This document shows positions 46,841 through 55,821 of a stretch of 64,000 bases of DNA, piece by piece. Location of the stretch: contig NZ_VBRY01000004.1 in assembly GCF_005818865.1 (NCBI RefSeq), forward strand, positions 62,001 through 126,000. The letters run 5' to 3'. A program made the translations under genes and the position numbers. Source of the stretch: Mariprofundus erugo. Lineage in GTDB: Bacteria; Pseudomonadota; Zetaproteobacteria; Mariprofundales; Mariprofundaceae. The notes beneath the pieces are model-generated. The model was given only the letters and a program-made list of their open reading frames with translations. It was not told the DNA's origin and ran no database searches. Every line of letters begins with the position of its first letter. Position 1 is the stretch's first letter.

Positions 46841-47730
46841 TACAACTCCACCGCGTAACGGCCAATACCCTTCAGGGCACCAAGGTTCGCATGATCACTC
46901 AGGACAGGTACCAGCTTTTGGTCACAGGCACTCATCAATGTCATCATACCCGGACCATGGCCGGCCAGTGGTGAGTCTGAATGAATCACCACTCCAATTG
47001 TGACCGCCCCTTTACGCCAGGTACGTCCATACCTGTTATCGTGATCCATCACCGCAACAAAATCACCAAACCTGAGCCTGTCGAGACCATACTCAGCGAC
47101 TGTTTCGGCATCATGGCAAAGAATATCGTAATCTCCGGTCGTCACCGAGAGGGAGCCGATTCCTGATCCCATGGCATGACCGGGAACCATGACATGAACC
47201 GGCACCTCTATCTTGCCATCCTCACGCTCATGCAGACCCCATGTATCCAGGACATCCGGATCAAGATTATAAAGATATACATCCGGATGATCGATCAGTT
47301 GCAAACCCTGGCCATAGCCACGGACAAGAAACTTGTCATCACAAGTCAGCTTTTCAAGGGTGGCATCGGGGAAATCAATCATCAAATGGTTCACACCGCC
47401 ATGATGCCCCAGCACCGTGCCGAATTCACCTTTGGCCTCCCCGCTGATGACGCGCACCTGATTCCCGCAACAGGCTAAAAAATGATAACCGGCTTCGACC
47501 TTGCGATTGCTGTGACTCAGGGTTGAGGACACCCCCGGCTCGATATGTTCACCGGCCCAGCCGAATACCGAATCACCGATTTTGACGTTGTAGGTAATAC
47601 CTCCGGTTGAAGGCCAGGAAAATACCTCACCGCCGGATCCCACTTCAAATGGCGCCCACTGGTGGGCCGGCGCAACCCCGCCCTGGACTGCCGTCATCAC
47701 AAGCTGTTTACGATTTGTTTTCAAACTCAT
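46840..47730 (-). CDS. DUF4438-type protein
   Basis: About 296 residues matching the family typified by Thermotoga TM1086. Conserved blocks: PSTGGITYNVKIGDSVFGWAGEHIEPGVS, GHHGGVNHLMIDF, DHPDVYLYNLDPDVL, MGSGIGSLSVTTGDYDI, GDFVAVMDHDNRYGRTWRKGAVTIGVVIHSDSPLAGHGPGM. The family has a structure but no known activity. ATG 47730 has AAAGGATAGCT upstream; a longer frame to 47754 is rejected. It is coupled to the nitrilase gene. Confidence 0.88.
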   Translation of the reverse strand: MSLKTNRKQLVMTAVQGGVAPAHQWAPFEVGSGGEVFSWPSTGGITYNVKIGDSVFGWAGEHIEPGVSSTLSHSNRKVEAGYHFLACCGNQVRVISGEAKGEFGTVLGHHGGVNHLMIDFPDATLEKLTCDDKFLVRGYGQGLQLIDHPDVYLYNLDPDVLDTWGLHEREDGKIEVPVHVMVPGHAMGSGIGSLSVTTGDYDILCHDAETVAEYGLDRLRFGDFVAVMDHDNRYGRTWRKGAVTIGVVIHSDSPLAGHGPGMMTLMSACDQKLVPVLSDHANLGALKGIGRYAVEL

Positions 47731-47834
47731 AGCTATCCTTTGCTGAGGCATCATATCACTCAGCGAACCTGCGGATTATATGACTCATGCTTACCACACC
47801 CCAACATCAGAGCAAGCAACAATAAACGTTCCAC

Positions 47835-47895
47835 CCACCGGGGTCAGGTCTCGATTTGCTAACAAAATTAGCAAATCGAGACCTGACCCCGGTGG
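47835..47895. repeat. Palindrome, 28-bp arms, 5-base loop (copy 2)
   Basis: CCACCGGGGTCAGGTCTCGA... pairs perfectly with its complement around CAAAA. Same family as 13969-14024; it lies 20 bases behind the aat stop. The two copies share about 24 of 26 arm bases, with matching changes on both arms (t/a to c/g at one stem position), which argues for a conserved hairpin. Confidence 0.85.
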
Positions 47896-47914
47896 AGGAT
47901 AAGTAAAGCAGACA

Positions 47915-48526
47915 TTATGATCCAATCAATTGCATAAAATCGCGTCGTGAAATCTCCCGGGCACCGAGACTTGCCAGATGGTCGGTATGAAACTGACAGT
48001 CGACCATCACCCATCCATGTTGATCTGCCATTGAAATCAGATGGGCGAGTGCCATTTTTGAACCATCCGTTGTTCGACTGAACATTGATTCAGCAAAAAA
48101 CACACCATGTAACAACACGCCATATAATCCTCCCACCAGCTCATTGCCCTGCCAGACTTCAACAGAGTGTGCATGCCCCAACGCATGCAGCTGTTGATAG
48201 GCACCGATCATCTCCGGCAGGATCCATGTACCAGTCTCCCCTTTTCGGACAATGCCTGCGCACCAGCCGATGACATCCGCAAAGGCTTCATCCCACGACA
48301 AACGATACTGGCGCAGGCGACGAGCCAACCGACGGGAGCAATGAAACTCGGCGGGAAACAGAACCATACGGGGATCGGGAGCCCACCAGAGTACGGGGTC
48401 TCCTTCGGCATACCATGGAAAAATACCTTTGCTGTATGCCGCCAACAGCGTTTCAGGCTCAAGATTACCGCCGGCGGCAAGCAGCCCGTCGTCATTGGCC
48501 AGCTCCGGATCAGGAAAAGTGATCAT
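47915..48526 (-). CDS. aat: Leucyl/phenylalanyl-tRNA--protein transferase
   Basis: Adds Leu or Phe to N-terminal Arg/Lys of proteins for ClpAP degradation. The 203-residue length is normal and family motifs are FPDPELANDDGLLAAGGNLEPETLLAAYSKGIFPWY, WWAPDPRMVL, GGLYGVLLHGVFFAESMFSRTTDGSKMAL and DCQFHTDHLASLGA. Its ATG overlaps the upstream lipoprotein stop (ATGA). Confidence 0.97.
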   Translation of the reverse strand: MITFPDPELANDDGLLAAGGNLEPETLLAAYSKGIFPWYAEGDPVLWWAPDPRMVLFPAEFHCSRRLARRLRQYRLSWDEAFADVIGWCAGIVRKGETGTWILPEMIGAYQQLHALGHAHSVEVWQGNELVGGLYGVLLHGVFFAESMFSRTTDGSKMALAHLISMADQHGWVMVDCQFHTDHLASLGAREISRRDFMQLIGS

Positions 48527-49044
48527 GAGGGCTTGCTGTCGCTGGTTTTCAGCAGGCGCACAAACTTTCGATTAATCAAACTGACCAGCATGCGATACCG
48601 GCGCTCCCTGCCCGGCGATGCCATATAACCACCCGCATTATTTTCAGCATTTAAATGCCATGTATGCAGCAGTTGATTCCCCTTGAGCAACATGATCTGC
48701 ACCTTCAGCTGATCAGGGCGCACAACCGGATACAGCAGAAACGTCACCAGTGTCGTGCGCAAGTGCATCTGCTCAAAACAGATTTCTGCACGTAATGGCG
48801 CATATGGATCGATCAACCCTTCCTGATCAAGCCTGTCACCCAGCTCTTTATCCAGCGTCTCGCGGGCAAAATCAAGCAGTGCCGGATCTGCATCCAGATG
48901 TGCCCCCTGACAGCCCCTATCCACCTGATAGGCCGAAAGAGTAAGTGCCGGCACCGATGCAACAGGCACCTTTGCCTGCCCCGCACAAGAAGACAGAGCA
49001 GTAAGCGCACAGCAGAGATACCATACTTTTTTCGCAACAGACAT
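48523..49044 (-). CDS. Small lipoprotein of unknown function upstream of aat
   Basis: 173 residues with a signal ending in lipobox LSSC (Cys20), then a 100-residue folded region with CFEQM and LYPVVRPDQLKVQIML strands and a basic tail (RYRMLVSLINRKFVRLL). I do not recognise a family. It ends in a 4-base overlap with aat. The spacer to the kinase gene at 49095 is only 50 bases. Confidence 0.68.
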   Translation of the reverse strand: MSVAKKVWYLCCALTALSSCAGQAKVPVASVPALTLSAYQVDRGCQGAHLDADPALLDFARETLDKELGDRLDQEGLIDPYAPLRAEICFEQMHLRTTLVTFLLYPVVRPDQLKVQIMLLKGNQLLHTWHLNAENNAGGYMASPGRERRYRMLVSLINRKFVRLLKTSDSKPS

Positions 49045-49094
49045 AAGCCCGCATGATAGTCAGGCTTTGTTCAGTGAGCACGACCCGATCCGCC

Positions 49095-51116
49095 TCAATC
49101 CACGGCCTGACCACCATGAATCAGGGCGTGGATGTGTTGTGACAAGCGATCAAGCCTGAACGGTTTCTCACACAACATGACATGGTTCAATGAATCAACT
49201 TCACGTATCATCTCTGCGTCACCATGCCCCGTCGCAAACAAAATCGGCATCCATGGGGACAGCAAGCGCATACGTCGTGCTGCTTCGCTGCCGGAGAGAC
49301 GCGGCATCACCATATCGATAATTGCCAGGCTCAGATCGTGGTGATGCGCTTCCAATATCAGCAACGCCTCCACCCCGTCAGCAGCCGTCATGGTTCTGTA
49401 GTTCAATACGGCCAATGCTTCTGTCAATGCATGGCGAAAGTTTTCATTATCATCCACCACCAGGATCAACTCACCATTCCCTTTCAGCACCACCTCGTCA
49501 CAGACAGAAAGGACCTTCTCACTCTGATCCATCACGGGTAGAAAAAAGTGAAATACCGTCCCCTTATCCACCTCTGACTCAACCTCAATCACACCACCGT
49601 GCTCCTCGATATAACCGAACACCATCGACAACCCGAGACCGGTACCATTACCGGCACTCTTGGTGGTAAAAAACGGGTCGAATACCCGCTCCATCACCTC
49701 TGGCGGCATACCTGCTCCATTGTCTCTGATGCTAAGGTGAGCCAGTACCTCGGCATGAATACAGTGATGGCGATCGAGAAATTCCTGATCCGGAATATAA
49801 CGTTGCAATGCAAGTGATAACTCGCCCTTACTTCGCCCTGCCAGTGCATCACGCGCATTATTGAGCACATTCATCAACACCTGCTGCAAGCGACGCACAT
49901 CACCACGCACAGGAAGCTTCTCCCGGCTCGGCATAAAACTGAATTTCACCTCCGCAGGAATAGAGACCTGCAACAGCCGGAGACTGCTCTGCACCATCTC
50001 ATTGAGCTCCAGCTCCTCTTTTATACCGTTGTCATCACGGGAAAAAATCAACAGATCCCGAACCATGTCGGATGTCTGCATGACAAGCTTCTCTGTCATA
50101 TTCAGTCTGTCAGTCAGCTTGTCAGGGAGGCGTACCTCCTTGCGGGCCAGATAGAGATTCATCAACAGACTGGCCAGCATATTATTAAAGTCATGGCTGA
50201 TCCCGCCAACCAGGGTACCGATGGCCTCCAGTTTCTGTGCCTGTCTGAACTGGGCCTCCAGCTGCTCATATTTACTCATATCCTGCTGGATCGCGGTATA
50301 GTGGGTAATTTCCCCTCGCTCCATGACCGGCACGATCGTCATCAGCGCAGGGTAACACTGACCGCTCTTTTTCCGGTTGATCAGGGTGCCTTCCCACACA
50401 CGCCCGGAGCGAATGGTGCTCCACAAATGATGAAATACCCCTGCATCATGTTCACCACTATTAAGAATCGAAAGCGTTTTACCGCGTATTTCATCCGGAC
50501 TGTAGCCATTGATGCGCTCGAATGCAGGGTTCACATACTCCACCCGTCCGGCATGGTCAGTAATGATAAATGCCTCAGCCGACTGTTCAATCGACATCAA
50601 CAACAGTTCAAGCTGCCTGTTTTTCTCTTCAAGTTCACAGGTTCGTTCACTCACCCGCGCTTCCAGCTCTTCATTCAACCGCTTCAGCTCTGTTTGCAAC
50701 GCGACCCGTTCGGTGATGTCACGCAGCATCCCCTCTACGCCGACGGCTCTCTTCTGCTCGTCAAACATGATATGGGCATTGGCCGAAACGTGAATCACCC
50801 GACCGTCATGGTGCATCAGCTCCAGCTCGTAATCAGAGACAAATGCATGCTGATGCAGCAGCTGGAGAAAAATTTTACGATCTTCGGGGTGACGATAAAA
50901 AAAGGTGGCAGGACGACCGATAATCTGATGGCAATCATAACCGGCCACGGTCCTTATGGACGGGCTTATCTCTGTAATATTTCCATCCATATCGGTACTG
51001 TAATAAACCTCGTGGATGGCATTTAGCAGGCGATAGTAGCGAGACTGATGATCACTGACCCTGTGCCTCTTCTGGTGAAGGGTCTGCTCTTGAAGTGGCT
51101 GGCCGGATGTTCCCAT
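49095..51116 (-). CDS. PAS hybrid histidine kinase with receiver domain
   Basis: A 673-residue soluble sensor related to the two CBS/PAS kinases but lacking CBS domains. An N-terminal PAS (about residues 30-140), a coiled coil ([29 protein letters not shown]), and a second PAS (about 185-290) precede the kinase core with acceptor His in [14 protein letters not shown] (near 310), N box ([12 protein letters not shown]) and GTGLGLSM. The receiver ends the protein with phospho-Asp in [12 protein letters not shown] 51116 has GGAGGGGG upstream; the longer frame to 51200 has no such site. Confidence 0.93.
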   Translation of the reverse strand: MGTSGQPLQEQTLHQKRHRVSDHQSRYYRLLNAIHEVYYSTDMDGNITEISPSIRTVAGYDCHQIIGRPATFFYRHPEDRKIFLQLLHQHAFVSDYELELMHHDGRVIHVSANAHIMFDEQKRAVGVEGMLRDITERVALQTELKRLNEELEARVSERTCELEEKNRQLELLLMSIEQSAEAFIITDHAGRVEYVNPAFERINGYSPDEIRGKTLSILNSGEHDAGVFHHLWSTIRSGRVWEGTLINRKKSGQCYPALMTIVPVMERGEITHYTAIQQDMSKYEQLEAQFRQAQKLEAIGTLVGGISHDFNNMLASLLMNLYLARKEVRLPDKLTDRLNMTEKLVMQTSDMVRDLLIFSRDDNGIKEELELNEMVQSSLRLLQVSIPAEVKFSFMPSREKLPVRGDVRRLQQVLMNVLNNARDALAGRSKGELSLALQRYIPDQEFLDRHHCIHAEVLAHLSIRDNGAGMPPEVMERVFDPFFTTKSAGNGTGLGLSMVFGYIEEHGGVIEVESEVDKGTVFHFFLPVMDQSEKVLSVCDEVVLKGNGELILVVDDNENFRHALTEALAVLNYRTMTAADGVEALLILEAHHHDLSLAIIDMVMPRLSGSEAARRMRLLSPWMPILFATGHGDAEMIREVDSLNHVMLCEKPFRLDRLSQHIHALIHGGQAVD

Positions 51117-51246
51117 TCCCCCTCCTGCAGGATGATCTGCAAGCCTCTGCATCGATCGCAGACAAGCCGGTGCCCGCCTACCTGCAGAAACTATTGCCAT
51201 CCCGATCTGACCGTCGCTCCGACAGCTGGCTTATTGTAGCAGAAAT

Positions 51247-52338
51247 TTATGACTGCACAGGAATTTTTGAAGCCATCCAGCGAGCCGTCGCAGCAAGCAG
51301 TAATGACTCCGCCCGAGCCATGGCATTTGCACATGTCATCGATTGAGGACGCACACTGATCACCTGATCAAATTCACGCGCCAGTGCCTCTGCAGCTGTT
51401 ACGTCACCGGAAATAAGCGCACTCCTGACGCCCGCCTGACGAGCCTGCTGCGCCACGATCAGTGGCAACTTGCCATGCAGGGTTTGCAGATCACTGCGTC
51501 CCTCACCTGTCACAACCCAGTCGCACTCATTCAGCAGCCGGTCAAATCCGCATTGCCGCAATACCCAGGCTCCTCCCGGCACCACGGCTGCACCAAGCAG
51601 TTTTAAGGCAAAGCCCAGCCCGCCGGCAGCCCCCGCTCCCGGCAGCCCTGCAACCTTGCAGCGGAATACCCTTTCGCACAAATCAGCCCAGCACTGCATG
51701 GCCAGATCAACATGCTCCAGCTCATCCATGTCCAGCCCCTTCTGTACGGCATAGGTGTAAACCGCCCCCTGTTCACCGTAAAGCGGGTTATCAACATCGA
51801 CCAGTGCCGTCAGGCGACAGGATTGAAGCCGATGATCCAGTGGCGCTGCATCCAGCTGCCTTACTGCCATCATACCGGCAAGATCCGGCGTGCAAATCTG
51901 CCCCTTTTGATCGTAAGCCCGGCACCCCAGCGCCTGCAACATGCCCAGCCCACCATCGCATGTGCCACTGCCACCAAGAGCCAGCCATATATCGCGAATC
52001 CCTTCATCAAGGAGTCTCTTCACCATCTCACCTGGCGCAGACGTACCTCGTTGATGAATCGGCCTGTGACTCAGCTCCGCATGCAAACCAATCCATAGCG
52101 CCGACTCGATGACCGCATGGCGGCGCCCGTCCATGTCAAAATAACCGACACCCTCGCGAACAAACCCGTCCAGTGCTGCCATCAGTACATCGCGGGTCCC
52201 TTCTCCGCCGTCAGCCAGAGGCATCAGACGAAGCGTGGCAGCAGCGCATATCTGTCGCATTCCCTGCGCCATCACGGCAGCCACCTGAGGTGCAGTCAAT
52301 GTGCCTTTGAAGCTGTCCGGCGCGATTAATATCCTCAT
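51247..52338 (-). CDS. Glycerate 2-kinase family protein
   Basis: Phosphorylates D-glycerate for carbon salvage. About 363 residues with MRILIAPDSFKGTLTAPQVA at the N-terminus, LGGSGTCDGGLGMLQALG, and GEGRSDLQTLHGKLPLIVA, as in GarK/GlxK. ATG 52338 is preferred to a GTG at 52350. It follows the fructosamine-kinase gene by 20 bases, so the two are probably one transcript with DUF2062. Confidence 0.93.
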   Translation of the reverse strand: MRILIAPDSFKGTLTAPQVAAVMAQGMRQICAAATLRLMPLADGGEGTRDVLMAALDGFVREGVGYFDMDGRRHAVIESALWIGLHAELSHRPIHQRGTSAPGEMVKRLLDEGIRDIWLALGGSGTCDGGLGMLQALGCRAYDQKGQICTPDLAGMMAVRQLDAAPLDHRLQSCRLTALVDVDNPLYGEQGAVYTYAVQKGLDMDELEHVDLAMQCWADLCERVFRCKVAGLPGAGAAGGLGFALKLLGAAVVPGGAWVLRQCGFDRLLNECDWVVTGEGRSDLQTLHGKLPLIVAQQARQAGVRSALISGDVTAAEALAREFDQVISVRPQSMTCANAMARAESLLLAATARWMASKIPVQS

Positions 52339-52357
52339 ATCACCAACCACACTGCCT

Positions 52358-53242
52358 TCATACCTCGGCCAACAATTGGTCCATCATATCTTCCGCCTGC
52401 CTGACATAGCCGCCGCCAAACAGGTTGGCATGGTTAAGGATGTGATAGAGGTTATAAAGCCTCCTCCGGTGCGGATAGCCATCATCCAGAGGATATGCGT
52501 CCTGATAGGCAGCGTAAAACTGGCTGTCAAAACCACCGAATAATTCTGTCATGGCAAGATCAGTCTCCCTGTCGCCATAATAGACCGCAGGGTCGAATAT
52601 GACCGGTGCTCCATGATGATCAAAGCCGACATTGCCACCCCAAAGATCGCCATGCAGCAGCGATGGCTGTGGAAGATATGTATCAAAAAATCGGTCAATG
52701 ACTGCCAGCAACGCCTCCCCCTTGTGCTGCAATCGACGGCCATAGCCATGCTCTGCTGCACATGAGAGCTGAAAAGCCAGTCGCTGCTGACGAAAGAAAT
52801 CGGGCCAGTGCCCGGCCTGAGCATTGAGTTGCGGCGTTGAACCGATGGTATTATCGCGAAACCAGCCAAATTGCCCGGATCGATGATGATGCATGGCAGC
52901 CAGCTGTTCCCCCAGTTGCCGGGATGATGATGCCGAAGGAGAGCCTAATTCAATATATTCGATGACCAGATATGCTTTGGCAGCGGCCCCGTAACAGAGT
53001 GGATATGGCACCCTGATCGCCTGTACGCGGCCAAGCTCATGCAAACCATCCGCCTCAGCCATCAACATGGGCAATAAATCTGCCCGATTGGTTTTAACGA
53101 AAAACGTGACCTCTTTGCCAGCCATACGCCCATCAAGCCTGTATGCCCGGTTAATGCAACCACCGCCAACAGAATGGTGCCTTAATGACTGAAAGGGATG
53201 ACCGGAAGCAACAGAGATACTATGGGCGATAGCCGCCCACAA
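52358..53242 (-). CDS. Fructosamine kinase family protein
   Basis: Deglycating kinase of the FN3K family; it phosphorylates fructosamine adducts on proteins or small molecules. The 294-residue protein has the P-loop-like VGGGCINRAYRL, the catalytic LLHGDLWGGNVGF loop and the FDPAVYYGDRETDLAMTELFGG metal loop. TTG 53242 is the start, four bases after the DUF2062 stop; no in-frame ATG precedes the homology. Confidence 0.92.
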   Translation of the reverse strand: MWAAIAHSISVASGHPFQSLRHHSVGGGCINRAYRLDGRMAGKEVTFFVKTNRADLLPMLMAEADGLHELGRVQAIRVPYPLCYGAAAKAYLVIEYIELGSPSASSSRQLGEQLAAMHHHRSGQFGWFRDNTIGSTPQLNAQAGHWPDFFRQQRLAFQLSCAAEHGYGRRLQHKGEALLAVIDRFFDTYLPQPSLLHGDLWGGNVGFDHHGAPVIFDPAVYYGDRETDLAMTELFGGFDSQFYAAYQDAYPLDDGYPHRRRLYNLYHILNHANLFGGGYVRQAEDMMDQLLAEV

Positions 53243-53246
53243 CGGA

Positions 53247-53771
53247 TCAGGCAGAGAGTTTATGTTTGTGGCGACGGCGCCAGCGACTGAGCACTATCGC
53301 CTTCCATGTCAGGTGCATACCTACATAGCCGATGAACGCACTGGCAATGCCCATCACCAGGCAACCCAGCAAAAATGGCTGCCATATCGCGGCAAGCCCT
53401 GAAAACAGCCATTCAACCGAAAGGTTATCGAAATTGAAGTTGCCACTGGGCACTCCCAGCAGCCAGGCCCCCAACAGGTAGGCGACATAAAAAATCGGTG
53501 GCATGGTCAACGGATTGGTCAGCCACACCATCGCCACCGATATAGGCAGGTTACCGTTAAATACAATCGCCCCGCCTGCAGCCAGTACCATCTGGAACGG
53601 GACGGGAACAAAGGCGAAGAAGAGGCCGACGGCAAAGGCTGTCGCCACTGAGCGACGGTTCAAATGCCACAATGACGGCTTGTGCAACAGGGTTCCAAAA
53701 CAGCGCAAATGCTTGTGCGAGCGAATCATCTCGTAGCTGGGCATATAGCGCTGAATCATTCTCTTCGGCAT
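53247..53771 (-). CDS. DUF2062-type small membrane protein
   Basis: About 175 residues with at least three hydrophobic helices. The family blocks are SVATAFAVGLFFAFVPVPFQM and WLTNPLTMPPIFYVAYLLGAWLLG. The basic ends (MPKRMIQRYM, RWRRRHKHKL) suggest inner-membrane topology. Function is unknown in the family. It runs directly into the fructosamine-kinase gene. Confidence 0.87.
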   Translation of the reverse strand: MPKRMIQRYMPSYEMIRSHKHLRCFGTLLHKPSLWHLNRRSVATAFAVGLFFAFVPVPFQMVLAAGGAIVFNGNLPISVAMVWLTNPLTMPPIFYVAYLLGAWLLGVPSGNFNFDNLSVEWLFSGLAAIWQPFLLGCLVMGIASAFIGYVGMHLTWKAIVLSRWRRRHKHKLSA

Positions 53772-53938
53772 AGGCTGAATGGTGCAACCAAATGCGCTCG
53801 TTGACAATATTTCGTGATGCACGTCACAGACAAATCACCTGAATATACTTTAGCGACCTGTCTGTGACACCCGGAACCCGAACAATACAATCACAAATAC
53901 ATATGATTTTTCAACATGTTACATCAACAGATAAAACA

Positions 53939-55474
53939 CTATTCCATGCGCGGGAAAATCGGCTGCGGCTTTTCACACTGATGACCCGCTTTTAAAACAC
54001 CCCAGCCACCCTGCGAGGCAAACGAGATCTCCTGCGGCAATGAGCCACCATGAATCTGAGTCAGCATTGCAGCCATTCTGGTTGGCATAAACGGCAACAA
54101 CGCAATGGCGATCAGGCGCAGGGTTTCCACCAGGTGATAGAGGACGGTATCAAGGCGTGCATCATCGCCGGCCCTGGCCAGTGCCCATGGTGCATTCTCT
54201 TCCACATAACGGTTACCATGTCTGACCACTACACCGATCCGCTCCAGCGCCAGATGAAATGCCTGATGATCCAGATGTGCTGCAACATCACGCTGCATGC
54301 CTTCGATATCAGCAATAAGCGCACGATCCGATGCATGCTCTTCGCCTGCCTCGGCCAGCACACCGCCCCGATATTTCTGCAACATGGCCAGAGAGCGATT
54401 GAGAAGATTACCGACATCGTTGGCCAGCTCGCTGTTATAACGCTGTTTGAGGGCGGTAAACGAGAAATCACCATCCTGTCCGAATGGCACTTCCCGAAGC
54501 AGGAAATAGCGTATGACATCGGCATCATATTGGGCCAGAAGCTCCGCCGGACGCAGTGCATTGCCCCTGGACTTGCTCATTTTCTCGCCCTCGACCGTCC
54601 ACCAGCCATGGGCAAAAACCCGTTTAGGCAGCGGCAGGTTTGCAGCCATCAGCATACATGGCCAGTAAACGGCATGGAAACGGAGAATATCCTTGCCGAT
54701 CAGGTGTACATCGGCCGGCCAGTAGGCTGGTATCTCCTGATCGGGAAAACCGAGCGCGGAGAGATAGTTGGTCAGCGCATCAATCCATACATAAATCACA
54801 TGCCCTTCATCATCGGGAACAGGTACCCCCCAGGAAAAGGTGGTACGCGATACCGACAGATCATTCAGCCCTGACTCAACAAAGCTCAGCACCTCGTTGC
54901 GACGGGAAGCCGGTGCAATGAAATCGGGATTGTTTTTGATATGCTCAATCAAACGCTGCTGATAATCACTCAGACGGAAGAAATAGGACTCCTCCTGCAC
55001 CTTTTCTACGCTGCGACGGCAATCCGGACAATGCTTGTGATCCCAGCAATCGGCATCCTTGAGCTGGGTCTCCGTCCAGTAGCTCTCACAGGGAACGCAA
55101 TACCAGTCCTCATAAAAATCTTTATAGATCGCACCGCCATCCTGCAAACGCTTCCACATGGCCTGTACGCCCTTCTTGTGGCGGTCGGAACTGGTACGAA
55201 TAAAATCATTGTTGGTAATGTGGAGTTCAGGCCACAGGCTGCGATAGCGCTCCACCACCTGATCCGCCAGTGCGATCGGTGCGATGCCACGTGCCTCTGC
55301 AGCCTGCTGCACCTTTTGTCCATGTTCATCCACACCAGTCAGAAAAAACACATCACGGCCGGCCAGACGCTGATAACGCGCCAGCACATCTGCCGCAATT
55401 GTCGTATAGATATGGCCAAGATGCGGCTCATCATTCACATAATAGATCGGTGTCGTGACGTAGTAACTTTCCAT
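53939..55474 (-). CDS. metG: Methionyl-tRNA synthetase
   Basis: Charges tRNA-Met. The 511-residue class I enzyme has the HIGH-like motif HLGH in PHLGHIYTT, a four-cysteine zinc site (CVPC ... CWDHKHCPDC) and the KMSKS motif in GEKMSKSRGNAL. It lacks the C-terminal dimerisation/OB domain of the longer MetG1 form. ATG 55474 is used; the 8 residues upstream in frame lie outside the homology. Confidence 0.97.
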   Translation of the reverse strand: MESYYVTTPIYYVNDEPHLGHIYTTIAADVLARYQRLAGRDVFFLTGVDEHGQKVQQAAEARGIAPIALADQVVERYRSLWPELHITNNDFIRTSSDRHKKGVQAMWKRLQDGGAIYKDFYEDWYCVPCESYWTETQLKDADCWDHKHCPDCRRSVEKVQEESYFFRLSDYQQRLIEHIKNNPDFIAPASRRNEVLSFVESGLNDLSVSRTTFSWGVPVPDDEGHVIYVWIDALTNYLSALGFPDQEIPAYWPADVHLIGKDILRFHAVYWPCMLMAANLPLPKRVFAHGWWTVEGEKMSKSRGNALRPAELLAQYDADVIRYFLLREVPFGQDGDFSFTALKQRYNSELANDVGNLLNRSLAMLQKYRGGVLAEAGEEHASDRALIADIEGMQRDVAAHLDHQAFHLALERIGVVVRHGNRYVEENAPWALARAGDDARLDTVLYHLVETLRLIAIALLPFMPTRMAAMLTQIHGGSLPQEISFASQGGWGVLKAGHQCEKPQPIFPRME

Positions 55475-55527
55475 ATTCGCAGTCCAGTGAAATAACAAAA
55501 ATAGTAAACGGGTACGCCGTTACTCTA

Positions 55528-55733
55528 GGAGCCTGTCGGACTTAAGCAATCCGTAGTGAGCAGGAGCAAGCCATTTGAAGCCATGCCATAGCTTCAAATG
55601 CCGCGATAGAAATTTCTGCAAAAAAATATTCCGGGATTGAGGAGCATAGTGGTGACTATGCGACAAAAGACCGGGGCATTTTGGGCCGCTATCCCTGCCG
55701 CACAGTAGATTTGAGTTAAGTCGGACAGACTCC
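55528..55733. repeat. 206-bp MITE-like element with 18-bp terminal inverted repeats
   Basis: The left end GGAGCCTGTCGGACTTAA and right end TTAAGTCGGACAGACTCC are inverted repeats with two mismatches. Two internal hairpins (CATTTGAAGC ... GCTTCAAATG and GCATAGTgGTgACTATGC) fill the element, and no coding frame is present. No target-site duplication is visible. It abuts repeat copy G. Family of the parent transposon not identified. Confidence 0.78.
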
Positions 55734-55734
55734 C

Positions 55735-55800
55735 GGGGAGATGCTGATTTATGGCCATCCTGGCAAACATCCGGCTGCAGGGTGCGAATCAGCACACCCC
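55735..55800 (+). repeat. MITE-like dispersed repeat, copy G (66-bp internal-deletion form)
   Basis: GGGGAGATGCTGATTTATGGCCAtccTGGCAA at the left, then GAATCAGCACACCCC at the right; the two ends are inverted repeats of each other. The whole core of the long form is deleted. Confidence 0.65.
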
Positions 55801-55821
55801 GGTCATGATCAGCTCACAGCT

